From: Pectinophora gossypiella
Taxonomy: Eukaryota > Arthropoda > Insecta > Lepidoptera > Gelechiidae
Length of the DNA stretch: 64,000 nucleotides
NCBI RefSeq assembly: GCF_024362695.1
Contig: NC_065406.1
Span: 11,718,001 to 11,782,000, forward strand
Direction of reading: 5' to 3'
Part shown: positions 36,601 through 48,044 of the stretch, one piece after another
Numbering within the stretch: the stretch's first letter is position 1
Layout: each line of letters begins with the position of its first letter
Notes under the pieces: model-generated
The model's input: the letters and a program-made list of their open reading frames with translations, nothing else
The model's database searches: none
Told to the model about the DNA's origin: nothing
Made by a program: the position numbers and the translations under genes

Positions 36601-39600
36601 AACTATGTTGGTATTTGGTAGATATAAGTTACGTGCATCATGTAGGCCAAACCAAATGCGGCTTTGTACAAGACGATGAATGACGATGAATTATTTCTAG
36701 CTTATAGCGGTTTCCTTCCCCTTAACATAATTTCTATGTTTAAAAGGGGAAGTTTATTCCTATTATTATTTCTGACATTACAAATCTATATTTACATGAT
36801 GTTGTTTTTACATTTCATAATTATTTTTCATGACTGTCGGAATTTTCGAAAAGTCCAATTTTAGATTTAAAGTCGTTGATCTACCGGACTGAAGACAGTA
36901 TAGCGATACAGCTATAGATTTCGACATTGTGGTGATTCGTTCAAGTGCTCATGTCCTTCAAAAACGCGGTACTAATCGCCGGGTTTCCTACTGGCGTCAG
37001 CTTCTATTTAGAGCAATACGCGCTCCATGATACAACACATTGTTATGCTTAATATGGCGAACTTATCGTCATCACCGTCCATTATTGTTACTTGAGTGTC
37101 TTAATTTAAAAATAATAGGAAAATTCATTGGAAATGGAATGATAAATGTAATGAATGTAGAGTTGATAATACAGTACAATAAAGGTTATAGTTCAACAAG
37201 TGATATGAATTATACGAAAGTCACGAGGATTTATCGGCATTTCATGTCCACACTGTTGAACTATGAGAATCTCCTGCGTCTCACGTGCCATAATGATTGC
37301 CCACGTAGCCAAATAGTATTTGTTTTACGAGAATCCAACGTGTATTTATAGATAGCATTAATTAACATTTCTCAGATAACGAGATGAGGCCTCTGAATAG
37401 CTGCCGGCGAGCATTGTAACACACGTGATTGTGTCTTACTTGTAAGTTTCATAAGTCGTGATTTGATAGTGGTTCAGAAATAGGAGCGCGCAAATATGCG
37501 GTTTTTTGCAACATTCGCTGCGGCCTCATGACGTGACGTAAACAGAGACAAGGTAACGTATCCAGTGCGATTGTTTACGTAGTCAGCAAATGAAACGTGC
37601 GTCCACATTCCACTTACAAAATGCAACCTTTATAAACGTCATACAATGACATCAATTTTTACCTTCGTCATACGAGAATCCAGTCGATTTGGGTGCAAAG
37701 GTGGAATTTTTTGCCGTGACGGCATTAAAACTGCTATTTACACAATCGCCAATGACCATTGATGCCACACAATACCTCTTGTCCTATTTTCAATTCACGA
37801 GCGCCATACAATAGAAAGCAATGAAGATTATGGAATAGTATGCAAGTTCTCTAACCTTTAGAAATCTACAAACAGACCGTATATTTATAATGTTTATAGC
37901 CTTGGTACGGCATATCTACTAAAAAAAGAAAAGCCATTTACTGCGCTTTGAATCCGTTCGCCAAACGCGGAAACTCGAAGGGGAGGTTTCCTTTCATCGT
38001 TTAATTACTATGCAGATGTGTCTATTTTAAGAACGTTGAACTGTGACAGGTTTGGATTTGTAATCGTGTGGCGGGTCAAGGTTCAGGGCTGGTGCTTTTA
38101 TGATAATGAGGTGGCGTGATGTGTGACGTAGCGGCGCAGGCGTCGTCGCCGGGCACACTATCGAGCGTCCGGGTCGCACACACGGATCCTATTCGTGAAT
38201 GAATCGCCAATATGTTCCTACTGAACTAACTGAACCGTATTGTGAATCACCTAGCGTCACCACATCAGTAACGTGCGATAAAGTATTTGTCTTACAGCGC
38301 ACTAGGTATAACGTAATCATATAAATCTAGCTAAACTATAAAGAATTTAAGGCAATAATTACGTATTGCAGTCAAAACTTTCCATAAAAATTAGGTTTAC
38401 GTGTTAAAATTATTCTCTTCCGTTAGCTGTCTGTAGTTATACTTATAGTTAAAATAGTTCTCTAGAATAAAATTAACCTCATTTTATTTGGGTTTATTCA
38501 TTTTATTTAGGTATTATTATCTATAAAATATACTTTTTGTTTATAGATGAACCATACATTGTAAGTATGACACAGAGGCCTGATATGATAATACAGATGC
38601 ACACACCAGATGCACAATGATAAAACCGTTGAAATTATATTCATTTATACAAGGATGCGGATTGTCCTTTATGAATTTATAAGCTGTAAATAATTTCAAT
38701 TGCTGCATGAAAAATCTGCGGACAAGCAAGCGTCGACCTTGCAGGGGTCGCGATAATAACGAATACGACGGCTGTGCATAATTTTATGTCTTCACATGAG
38801 AAAGAGGTAATAAGCAATAATTCAAGAGCGTAAAGATCAAGGACCACTGACAACAGCACCATCCTTATACGAAGCATAGATTGTTAAAGATATGTGATTC
38901 GGAAATACTTCGAAGATATTTAAGCGCGTAATTAAGAACTTACTAGCAATAAAATTGATATAATTTATTTCATAACAACCTGCATACAATCTATCAAATG
39001 AATGGAATAATCCGCCGCTAATTCGCAACGGAAAGGTTTCCGCTAGACGTAAACAAACAATGTCTTACAGTTCTCGAATGATGTTTAAATTGAAGAAGGA
39101 TGAAAAAATTAAACACTATGTATGATTCGTGTCGACCTCCAATTTTTTTCTTGTTTTGTTTCATGTTCCTCGCAGGTAGGTAAAAAAGTCACCCGGAAAC
39201 AATTAAGTGAAAAATTTAACCTGTGCAGTGGCGCCATTTTCCATGCTCGCGTACGGTCCACGATGCCGAGAAAACAATCTTTCACGGCAGTTTATTGCTG
39301 CCCACATATCGTATAAATGAAAATGCGATAAGGCACTTAAAAGAAGCAATAACTGTTATATTGCCTTTTGTTTTCCTACATGACGAAGAAAAGTATTCAT
39401 TACATCTGTAGTGTAAAAGGTTTAGCTGAAAGAGTCAGATGGACAGTGCGTTAGCATGGGCTAAGACGCACAGGTGACAAGATGACGCATTTCCATGTAG
39501 GGTATCTAAAGCTTTCGGTAAACACGTAAAAATTGATTTAACAGGAAAATCCAAATGTTATACTGATAAGCAAGCGTACAAACTCAATAGTCTTCTCAAA

Positions 39601-42600
39601 AACGTCAGAGTGGTGACTCAATGAAGTTTTGACTCACAAACGTTAGAAAAGGGACGTCGTACGTAAATGTTAATGGAGTGTTATCTAACGAAGATCCTTG
39701 TTCACAACGTCAGCTGTGACAGAATTTAGTAATACGAGCGGATGTAGTCCGACTTAGGCATTGTTCAAACACTGGTTTTGGCATACTCATAGTAACAAAC
39801 AGATAAAAACGATAACCCGTAATCGTAGGGGCCAAGTCGACCACGAGTTGCCATTATGTTCTTAGAGCAACAAACAATAACTAAACTTCTGGGAAATGAA
39901 TTATCAGTGTTCTACTTTTTTATGATGCAATTACCTATTCGTAGGCCACGCGTGCGTCAGAACACGGAATAAAAGTGGATCGATAGAAACTACAAGTAAT
40001 GTACTCGGGAGAAAACCTTTAATGTAAAACTACTTCTGATCCACGAACATTTTGGCGATTAGGTAATGGCTTGCAACTCTAATTTTAGGCCACCATTCTA
40101 TCAGATGATCTATTATTCTCATATACAATGAGATTTGGATTATTCAAACTCCTTCGCGAAGTCATTATTCCTTTTATAAGGGATTATAAGGCAGCCTTAT
40201 AAAGATATAATCCTTTATAGAATATACGTCGACCAAACTAGGACGTATGTAGAGCACAACATTGTACTCATATTTGTAAAGCAAAAACTTAGCAAGTTGA
40301 ATGGTAAACATCCTAACAGAGCTATATTTTTCTGTTACTCAACCTAGTTATACATGCAGCAACTATGGACATTGTGACGATTGAACGCTTGCCGTCATTG
40401 GGTAGTCACTATTCACTAATCAGTTAATCGGATGATTTCTAAGGCAATACAGTAAAAGTAGATAGCCGATAGTAAAAAGTACTAATTACAAATAATTATG
40501 TAGATAATTTGGTGAAAACATTTAGTACAAAAAGCCTAATTGGAAAATTAATTCCGTTGGATATTTTACAACCTTCAAGAAAACTGCCGAATGTTTTAGT
40601 TAATTAATAAAATAAAAACCAAGTTGTTATTATTATTGTCTTCACTGTAGACGTCAGTTAATCAGCAAAAAAATGTAACCTCTCTGGCCGATCACGCGAT
40701 AGGCGCGTGGAAACAACGGGCCGCGGCGCCGTGCGGCGCCGCCCGGCTAGCAATTAATAAACCACCATATTTGCTGACAGAATATCATATGAATGTGCCA
40801 TAACACACCATCACGCCATTTTAAAGTTGATCGATAAAATGCAGACAGTTTGGCGTGGAGACATAAAAGCAGAACCTTCACTCTCCACTGCACACCTTAA
40901 TAACTACTTCAATGGCGAAATATGTGTCAGCACAACAATTTCGCCCTTCACTTCCGGATAATAGTATTGATAATCGATTGTACTTGAACTCATTCTCTTT
41001 TTATTGTGGTCAGGTAAGATTTATACGTAATCTTAACACCTGGACGGAACCGGCTCGGTTGGCGGCTGAATTTAACGTCAGCGTCAGACTGACTTAATGT
41101 TAATGCTAATGAGACCCGCAAAATGAATTGCAAGGTTCACCGGCGTCGGCGTACGTACGCGCTGAATAATCTCGAAGGATCAGATTGCTGTCTGTCGCTA
41201 CACCCACTGACTGCCTTTAAACCAAACCTCTTGCTGCAACATATAGAAGAGAATGTCTTCATGTCAAGCCTGTCAGTCATTGTTGTTTCAGATCACTGTT
41301 TCAAGGATGCTATTGCTTCATATCATGTGAGATATTTTATGAATTGACTGCGGCTATAAACTGCAAACTTGTTTCACAGTTTTCATGATAAATGACAATA
41401 TTTGTTTTATGAAACTGTTTGTTTTTGTGACGACAACGGTGGCGTGCGTCAAATTATATATGCTGTGTACACTGAATACATGCGTGCCAGGCTGGCACCA
41501 GCTGGTTTGGATTGAGTCGTCTTCGGCGGGCCACGGTCGATAATGATGCGGCACACGTGAGACAGCTCCTCCACTAGTCCCCTTAACCTCACACAGGATT
41601 GTTTATGCCTTTATATATTGCCGTAATGATCGTGTTCACGAATTAGGTATCTACTTCATCTGTTGCTGCTTTACAATTTCTGCCGAGGTCATAATTACCT
41701 AGGCATTGTACACGAAAGTAGTCTGGACATAAAGATATTTATCTTTTTATTCATAGCTTGAATCGTGCAGTGCATATAACGGTTAGACTTTACAGTTAGT
41801 CATCTATCTACATTAATTTGCGTTCAAGTGTTACTAAAGAAGTTTATCAAATTAATGAGCATTTCTAAGAGACTTTCCAAGTGTTAAAAATCGTACCTCA
41901 TGTGGGTAGAAGTACTTTCACTCATGTCCGCAGCGTAGAGAATGTTGTTTGCATAGCTGTCAGGTGTTCAGCATTTTCTAATTCAACTACAAACACGCCT
42001 ATATTAACACTCGACAATATGGAAAACGCAAGGGATTTTGGGATCTCAAACGTTTCGTTCATTCCGCCTTCTTATTGATTGTTTAAGAGTGAAGCTTATG
42101 TGTTATCCTTGAAAGCGAATTTGCACTTATTGTTATCCTAATTTATTTGGAATTCCACTTCGCAAGTTTTTGCAAGCCGGCGTTCACTTCCAGTACGTAT
42201 GTTTACTATTTAGAAATCAATGATATAACGTCAAATGACTTACGGGTAATTCTACGGGTGTGGGTTCCGGTTTAGTGTATCCATTCTTCCTGTATCCATT
42301 GAGGCCATTGGCTTCCAACTTGAGGTGACCGTGCCCGTTGGTGAGCGTCGTGGTCACCGTCAGCGCTGACATCATCGACATACACTTCGACTACTTCCGA
42401 CCAATATAAACTAACACTTCTTTAAATTGTCAATTATTATTTAAAAGCTATACTGTTCTTCGCATCCTTATAAATAAAAAATATTTCAAAATATATAACT
42501 AGAATTTTTCTAAACTGTTTTTTTTTTCACGATTTTTGACAATTAATGTCATAGATTATTTTTTCACAAATGTAACTGGTCTGTTTGGAGGGAAAGAAAC

Positions 42601-45600
42601 CAGTATGAGCAGTAGAAATCGTTGTTTTTATTGACGAGTGCAACAACGTGCGTGCTCTGCGAAGAGAGGATCGCGACTGAATTAAACCAATATAAACGGA
42701 GGAGGAATCGGTGCGAGGAATGTACCGAGGAGGGGGCCGGCGGGTGAGGCGAGGGGAGCGAAGCGGTGGCGCGACGTCGACGTGGAGGCTTGTCTGACAC
42801 GCGACGCGCCACGAGCCGCCCCGAGGGGAGCGCGCCCGACTGCCCGATCGTCGGCCGCCGGCGACCGGCGTGGCGCACTCGGACTCTTGTTCGTCCGGCC
42901 GGTAAGTATATAAGACTTACACACGATATATAAATGCAACACTACGTAATATTTCATACTATCTATTTTTTAGAAAACAAAAACAGACGTTATGATCAGA
43001 TGCAGGCGACAGATAATCTGCCTTGTTAAAACCAATGATATTATTGGCAAAGACATGATATCCACACAGAAATTAACGAAGCCCCTATTTAGATGGAGTT
43101 TGCTCTTCGCCAGGTGGCTGAGTAACTGGATGGGAAGACCCAGAGATCGGGTTCAGTGGTGAGTCTTGGGAGAGTCCTAATGTATGATGTCGAGCAGTGG
43201 ACTAGAATAAACTTCCTGTGCTGATCACGTCGTTTATGACACTGTCAAACTGGTCTAACACAACCACCTGGTTTGATCACCTGTCACGAAACAAGCCTGC
43301 ATGTAGCCGCAGCTTAAAAAGTTACTTTGGACCTAACATTTAATCCTTATATCCGGATACTGCAACATGTATCAAGTAGTGCTGCTGCCATGTTGCCAAA
43401 TCACCGCACATCAAATTGATTACGCTGTATTGACACAACATCGTACGATTTCGATAAAAGTATTAAAAACATATTACCAGCCTTATCACAACATGTGACA
43501 AGTGGAATGGAGTACATAGTGACTAAGAGATAATGTAATAAATAACTTAATTACGGTTAAAGCACTTGTAGCCATCGTGAATCAGTAGCATGTTTTAATT
43601 CACAGAGATGTCATTTCAAGTCCAGAACTAAACAAGTAAGTCCATTTATTATTTAAAACTGATATAATTAATATAATAATAGTATTAACGATAGCGTTGA
43701 TTAACATTTATGTGTATTTGCATAGGCCGTTATGAATAATTGTCCACATTATCACAATATTTGTTTCTTTGCTGATGTCTTATGATTATGACGCCAGTGA
43801 TGACGCTCGAACTGGTATTTAAATTACCACAGATTAATCATCTTACTACTTGTACGGTACTTATCGGTTATTGGAAGCCGACACGGCTAATGTATTTAAA
43901 CAATTACATAATTAAGCTTTAAAATAGGAACCATTTTACGTAGACTTATATAATATTTCGCGGATGCAAGCAGTCAAACGTAATACTTGTAGTGTTATCT
44001 TATCTGTCCATCAATTTGAAAACACAAATATTGTCTGTGTTAACATCTAATAACTATTTTACAGGCAGATCTGAGTGAGTAAGATAACTTGCAGGAACAA
44101 TAATGACTGTACCACGTAAGACGTTGGTTATAACATCCACATTCTTTCACCTTTCATAATCGTGTTGTTGTTGAAAACTAGTGTTCATGCAGAATGATAG
44201 AGTTCATCCGTCTATCTATCTGGACAAGTTGTCATATTGGCAATGTGCCAGGAATTATATCTTTGATCATCCTTCATTCCCAGAGTTTTATTGCTGGAAA
44301 TCGACTTTATTTTCTTTTTTGTTGCTTACGCGTATTTACATCACACGTGATCAGCACATTTATTACAAGTGATAAGATAGGTATCTATTGTAGATTTCGC
44401 TACATCGTTCTTAACACCTACATCGATTTGAGGCAGTGCAATACGTATTTCACTTGCAAATAACTGTTGAAATGTAGGTTATCAAATAACAATCAGATTT
44501 CATTGCGTTTTATGATACCTAATAGATTAAGACTTAAATCGAAAAGAAGCGTGATGGATGACGTTTGCCTGGTAATAAAAACCTGCACGTAACACAAAAT
44601 ATGTTTTTAATAGTAATAGGTATTTATAAGAATAGGAATTCCCTGTAGTCTACGGTTTCTAACTAATGAGTGTGTGACAGAATGAAGGCAACGACCGGCC
44701 CACTAACCGATATGTGGCGCCAGATCCGAGTGGATTGTGGACGAGATGTGCGGTGTTGCCAATAAACAGAATAGGTACCACTGCGCTACTGATATTGTAG
44801 GCGCAACTCGCCCGAAATAACTGTACCTATATAATACGCACGCGGTATCTGCGAATGTTGTAATTAGTAATCGTCAGATAAGATAGCAGAATCACCCACT
44901 CGATCACTCAGGGGAGCACCTAATAGATAACATGAATTTCGGAAACGCGGGAACTAGGTATTTAAGATACCGTGTCAAGCGCACTGAGTTAAGGTCCAAT
45001 ATGACCAGTGACGATTCGGGTCTAAATGAGTCATATCGTCAGATGCAATTCTATTAGCGTTGATGATTGTCGTTTACGTTTATGATTCAGACCTATTAAG
45101 CACAGTAATTTACTGAGTTTTCCTAATGTAAAGGGTTTAAAATAAAGTTAATTTGTACAAAACACTATAAACAGCATGTGGTGGCTAATGGGGCTGGCGC
45201 ATGGCGGTCTCATTAATGAAATGACGAACGCGAACAAGTTCATTTTCACCTATAAGTCGATCGATAGCGCCTGGCACCGGCATGTGAGAGTTCGAGCATA
45301 TACCTACCTATGCTATAGCTACAAATGTATAAACAGTGGATTATGAAAATGTATTACTAGCTTCATACACTATTTTATAGGTAAAAACTCGCAATTTATT
45401 CGAATTTTTTTTTTTTCAAAGATTTTCAAATCTTTTTTTTCCACTTTATGTCATGCTGGTATTTCTTTAGTGTGACAAGCTTGATATATTTCAGAAAGAT
45501 TGATGATGTAATGTACTGAAAGGACTTCAGTCTCATAGATATCGTTCGTTACATTTTGATGCTAGAGTCTCAAGGAGCCTCGTTTAGTCATATGAGGTCT

Positions 45601-48044
45601 GCGAGCATCTACGCTAGTCAGTAGGCAGTACACGTCTCGGGTCGCGTGGTCAGCGATCACGCCACGGACATAGTTGGCACCCGGCCCGCGGTATTGATTA
45701 CTTGGCTTTCGTTTTCATACCCACTCAACATTACGCGTGTTGTCGAAAAAACGTGCTCCATTTCAGCCTGTTGAAGGCCTTTACTTCACAGTTTTTCATA
45801 ATCTCACGCTTCGCGGGCGAATACAAGCTCATACTATCTTTACCATGAATGTAACTACAGACCTCTTAAAACATCTAGAGGAAGAAAAGTGCCATTCTAC
45901 ATCCCGCCTGCGTCTATTCTGGCAACACATGGGAAAACATGTTTACTTATTCATTTCGTAGAAAATAAATTAGTATTTTATTAGTAAACAGAGTTACAAT
46001 AACACAGGTAGCACGACAAATGCGTTGTAAGAGTAAGAAACGTCAAGTTGCAAGTAACAGGATGAAAGGCTTTGGCACACTAAAAGCAGGTCTGAAGCAG
46101 CCCAGTTTAAGTTGTAATACAATAAACTTAAAGTGCGTTACGTTAAAAACTGTATAGCACTGCAGTTGGGTGCGCCAGGTTTTACACGAAAAAAACATCG
46201 AAATAATGCGTAAATTTTTTTTTATATTTTTTTTTAAATAATATGTGCTCGCATTTGACCACAATCTTACCTGATGGTAAGTGACGATGTGGTCACGCTT
46301 AAATAAATAATAATAAGGTGGATCAGGCCTAGCAAACGCCTATTCACTCTAGCCTTGAAGGCTCTCAGATAGGCTTTCTTACTCTTATATGATTTCAAAG
46401 ACAAATATTACAGAAACACAACATTGTGGGGAGAATATTGCACGGAAATGAAATGTGACTCCTGAACGCGTGTGTATTGTAACTGCTCCTGCCCTGCTTT
46501 TGGTGTGCCGAAGTCTTTACTGCAATCCTATTATAAGACAATGCAACTAGCACAATGACCTCACTTCCAGCCAATCATTGCTGGAAAGGTATTATAGGTA
46601 ATCCAATTCTTATAGCACACATATATACTACATAGTAGAGGGCGGAAGGTATTATCATTCTTTCATACTTATATAACCTTAACATAAACATACAAAAAAG
46701 AAATTAAAGACATAATATTACAAATCTTTTGAAAGTTCATGTAATTACTTAAGATCCTATAATGAACCACTAATATATTTTGTGTATTAGTAGGTTTGCT
46801 AAAACATATTTTTGTGTTCGTCTGGTAGTATAAAACATGGTAGCAATCATTCATAATACCACCTACCCATGTACAAGTTTGCTACTTTATAATAATATTT
46901 AGTAGATGTCCGGCTTGATGAGGTAGATCATTTGAGTAGATATCAAAATTCACACAAGGGAGGAGGAGGAATCATATTTACCCATGCCATATTCACATTA
47001 TGTTATCATATCAAATATTTTTACTTAACCTTATTTCTTATATCAGATATTAATTTCAAGGAAATCTAGAAATGTTTAGGAGACTTGATATCTGATAGCA
47101 TTTTCAAATTAAAGTAGATACTCAAAATGCTGATAATAACTAAGATAGTACAAAACATTTTACAAGGTCTTGGGGTTGAAAATATAAATAGAAAATTCAA
47201 ATCCAGAACAAAACTATTAACATTATAGGTACTATTCTATGAATGATAACAATGTTTTTTTTTCTACTAGCTTTTGATTTTGTACTGCACACAGCATGCT
47301 GAATTAATGAAAATGAAATGAATTTATTTTATGTCAGAAAATTTCCGATGAATGAAGCATAACATAAATAAACCTGTTAAAACATTTTTTTATGATTCAG
47401 ATGTATGTTACTCATAAACCAGAAAGTTTGAACAATGAAACAGTTGATTCAGTGCAGCTAATTATTAAATAAAAATATCCTCTATTCACCAACTTTTTAA
47501 TTTTGTTAATCTTCTCTATATCTATATACAGTTATGTTAATGACATTGTAACGTAAACTTTTCCACGATTCTGAGTTGATATCTTGTATTGGGCTGTCCT
47601 AGGACATAGGCCTTCTCCTTATTGCATTGTTGACCTGCTCCATCCCTGTGATAGGTCATCTTCCCACCTTTTAATTGGTGCAGCTACTTACTTACATCAG
47701 CAATGTTGTTGAAGTGCATATTCAAAGAACAGATGGATATAATAGAATCAAAACATAACCTATATCAGTGTTGCATACTGATTAAACATTGCAGTTGCAA
47801 GGTTTCTTTAAGAACTACTTAACTTATTATGGGTATGATTGTTATTAGTAAGGCATGTTAGTGGTGTGGTACTTACCGGCAGGCATTGCGGCAGCTGCGC
47901 GCTGGTGCCCGCGGCGCTGGCGATGCTGGCGACGCTTGCGACGCTCGTGTCGCTGGCGTCGCTGCCATTCAGACCCTCGCCACCGCCCGCCTCCAACGCG
48001 GCATTCATTTCCTCACTGGTCTGCCGAAGCCTCTTGCGAGACAT
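21672..48044 (-). CDS. Pcyt1: Choline-phosphate cytidylyltransferase (CCT), eight coding exons, long isoform
   Basis: Minus-strand exons: 47877-48044, 35909-36131, 31648-31745, 28586-28748, 25199-25368, 24217-24443, 23878-23942 and 21672-21784. All junctions are GT-AG and in phase, giving 408 residues. The nucleotidyltransferase core has HQGH at residues 108-111 (CTP-binding HxGH) and QRTEGVST near 214-221, the RTEGIST signature. VAHDDIPYTTEDCEDTYAMI and the run from KELNVSFLNEKK match vertebrate CCT-alpha nearly word for word. An amphipathic membrane-binding helix follows (KWEEKSRELIDAFLLLFGPDG), then a Ser-Pro-rich, probably phosphorylated tail and an acidic end. The enzyme makes CDP-choline from CTP and phosphocholine, the regulated step of phosphatidylcholine synthesis, switched on by membrane binding. 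This isoform starts with RKRLR, a likely nuclear signal. Confidence 0.95.
22124..22131. repeat. 8-bp target duplication CGTTATCA, left copy
   Basis: Identical to 23575-23582, flanking the foldback element. Confidence 0.85.
22132..23574. mobile_element. Foldback transposable element with about 0.5-kb inverted arms
   Basis: The ends are perfect inverses (GTGTGCGTCAAGCTAGCGG at left, its complement at right). They are flanked by the 8-bp direct repeat CGTTATCA (22124-22131 and 23575-23582). The arms run about 22132-22640 and 23065-23574, near-identical outside and diverging inward. Each arm holds three GCTAGCTTGACG words in mixed orientation and several spaced A-run-plus-TAGTAC words. The 425-bp centre has no coding frame, so it is non-autonomous. 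An 8-bp duplication is typical of hAT and P superfamilies, but the termini do not start like a usual hAT end. It lies in the last intron of Pcyt1. Confidence 0.88.
23575..23582. repeat. 8-bp target duplication CGTTATCA, right copy
   Basis: Identical to 22124-22131. Confidence 0.85.
24925..25002 (+). repeat. SINE 3' fragment
   Basis: Shares the tail CCTCACAACCCACACGATAG, plus about 40 bases before it, with the complete SINE at 57755-58060. The tRNA-like head is absent, so it is a 5'-truncated copy in the Pcyt1 intron between exons 24217-24443 and 25199-25368. Confidence 0.65.
25060..25165. repeat. Dispersed repeat fragment sharing TAGGGTAGTCA with 27635-27670
   Basis: Words around CCAAATAGGGTAGTCAAAGG recur near 27640 as CCAAGTAGGGTAGTCAGAGG. 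I recall similar text from lepidopteran SINEs. It ends just before the splice donor of the 25199-25368 exon. Class tentative. Confidence 0.4.
25541..25640. repeat. Lepidopteran SINE-like fragment
   Basis: CCCGTTTTCACAGGGTCCGC and the CTGCCTGTCTGACCCTCCAA stretch after it are words I know from repeats scattered through moth genomes. No intact ends. Confidence 0.4.
28148..28290. mobile_element. Small inverted-repeat element (MITE), full copy
   Basis: Left arm ACATCGAAGCAATTCATCTA runs on about 50 bases and returns inverted at 28236-28288 as TAGATGAATTGCTTCGATGT. The spacer is about 40 bases. No frame. A second, partly deleted copy lies 1 kb to the right. Confidence 0.8.
28833..29001 (-). mobile_element. 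tRNA-derived SINE, antisense copy, 3' truncated
   Basis: On the minus strand the head reads CCGTGGTCCAGTGTTTGAGT (A-box-like) then GGTACGAATCCCGG (B-box-like). It then shares GGTTCCGGTTACTACTTACT with the full SINE at 57755-58060, with an internal deletion. It ends 85 bases before the exon 28586-28748 acceptor. The polymerase III boxes are degenerate. Confidence 0.75.
29138..29242. mobile_element. Small inverted-repeat element (MITE), deleted copy
   Basis: Same left arm as the 28148 copy (GATCGAAGCAATTCATCTAA) but most of the right arm is lost after AAATGTCAAATAGCAATA. The outer ends AAAAAGGCC and GGCCTTTTT are inverted and may be the true termini. Confidence 0.7.
29585..29635 (+). repeat. 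LINE 3' end fragment (RTE-like)
   Basis: GCCTGTGTCCAGCAGTGGGA is the wording found at the 3' end of many lepidopteran RTE-type LINEs. Only this tail is present. Confidence 0.5.
30707..30922 (-). repeat. Dispersed repeat family, copy 1
   Basis: The minus strand matches 33763-33966 and 54641-54846 (plus) over about 210 bases, sharing the start CCCGGACACTTCAT(A), a middle ACGTCTGACGCC and the end TATTATTCCTTATTCTATG. No frame or tRNA boxes. Confidence 0.7.
31746..35908 (-). other. Pcyt1 intron
   Basis: AT-rich. Contains the repeat at 33763-33966 and a short TATG microsatellite near 34453-34470. The frames at 32635-33215 are not recognisable as genes. Confidence 0.5.
33763..33966 (+). repeat. 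Dispersed repeat family, copy 2
   Basis: Same family as 30707-30922 and 54641-54846, reading CCCGGACACTTCATACAAAA at its start. It shares AGCACAGCCGCTGG with AGCGCAGCCGCTGG of copy 3. Confidence 0.7.
36290..36330 (-). repeat. SINE 3' tail fragment, antisense
   Basis: The minus strand carries CCTCACAACCCACACGATAG, the tail of the SINE at 57755-58060. Confidence 0.55.
40723..40742. other. GC-rich perfect hairpin
   Basis: GCGGCGCC and GGCGCCGC with a 4-base loop, within an isolated GC-rich patch at 40715-40750. It lies 140 bases upstream of the TATA-like box at 40863. Confidence 0.5.
40863..41013 (+). other. Possible nested first exon: TATA-like box, ATG and splice donor
   Basis: ATAAAAG at 40863, then about 45 bases to CAATGG with the ATG at 40912, then 34 codons (MAKYVSAQQFRPSLPDNSID and on) ending at CAG|GTAAGA at 41014. 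This has the layout of a first coding exon of a small plus-strand gene inside a Pcyt1 intron. I found no second exon and recognise no family, so it may be chance. Confidence 0.2.
42244..42381 (-). CDS. Pcyt1: Alternative first coding exon of Pcyt1 (short isoform)
   Basis: 138 bases encoding 46 residues from the ATG at 42379-42381, ending at a GTAAGT donor in phase 0, the same phase as the far first exon at 47877-48044. Both therefore join the shared exon at 35909-36131, giving 398 instead of 408 residues. The peptide (MSMMSALTVTTTLTNGHGHL and on) has no basic nuclear signal, unlike the RKRLR of the other start. This suggests a second promoter and perhaps a different cell location. Splicing of 47877 into this exon is not possible as a simple internal exon because it has no acceptor just before its ATG that I can see. 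Confidence 0.82.
42660..42905 (-). promoter_or_regulatory. GC-rich block, candidate promoter and 5' UTR of the short Pcyt1 isoform
   Basis: A sharply GC-rich stretch in AT-rich DNA about 300 bases upstream of the ATG at 42381. On the minus strand TTCAGTCG near 42674-42682 fits the arthropod initiator TCAGT. On the plus strand the block ends at a good donor (GGCCG then GTAAGTAT at 42901-42908), so a divergent plus-strand transcript is also possible. Inference from composition only. Confidence 0.4.
46214..46375 (-). mobile_element. LINE 3' end, antisense (CR1/Zenon-like)
   Basis: T-runs at 46214-46235 (a poly-A tail on the minus strand) precede CTTACCTGATGGTAAGTGAC, wording known from the 3' part of abundant lepidopteran CR1-type LINEs. 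No coding part remains. Confidence 0.5.
47585..47645. repeat. LINE-tail-like fragment
   Basis: GGGCTGTCCTAGGACATAGG and CCTTCTCC after it resemble the CTGGACATAGGCCTCCCC wording of lepidopteran RTE tails. Weak. Confidence 0.35.

Larger units (their letters stand above)
36132..42243 (-). other. Large Pcyt1 intron between the short-isoform first exon and the shared exon
   Basis: AT-rich, mostly without structure I can name. A SINE tail in antisense lies near 36285-36330. A GC hairpin at 40723-40742 and a TATA-ATG-donor arrangement at 40863-41014 are described separately. Confidence 0.5.
42382..47876 (-). other. Pcyt1 intron upstream of the short-isoform exon
   Basis: AT-rich. Contains the GC-rich block at 42660-42905, a possible very degraded LINE piece near 43080-43220 and a CR1-like LINE tail at 46214-46375. 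No gene recognised. Confidence 0.5.

Noticed and set aside
42564..42957. Minus-strand frames of 90-104 codons in the GC-rich block
   Set aside because: Low-complexity Arg/Pro/Ser composition and no family match; better explained as promoter or 5' UTR.
43080..43220. Possible RTE reverse-transcriptase tail (MYDVEQWT-like)
   Set aside because: Resembles the end of RTE proteins but has stops and too few matching residues to claim.
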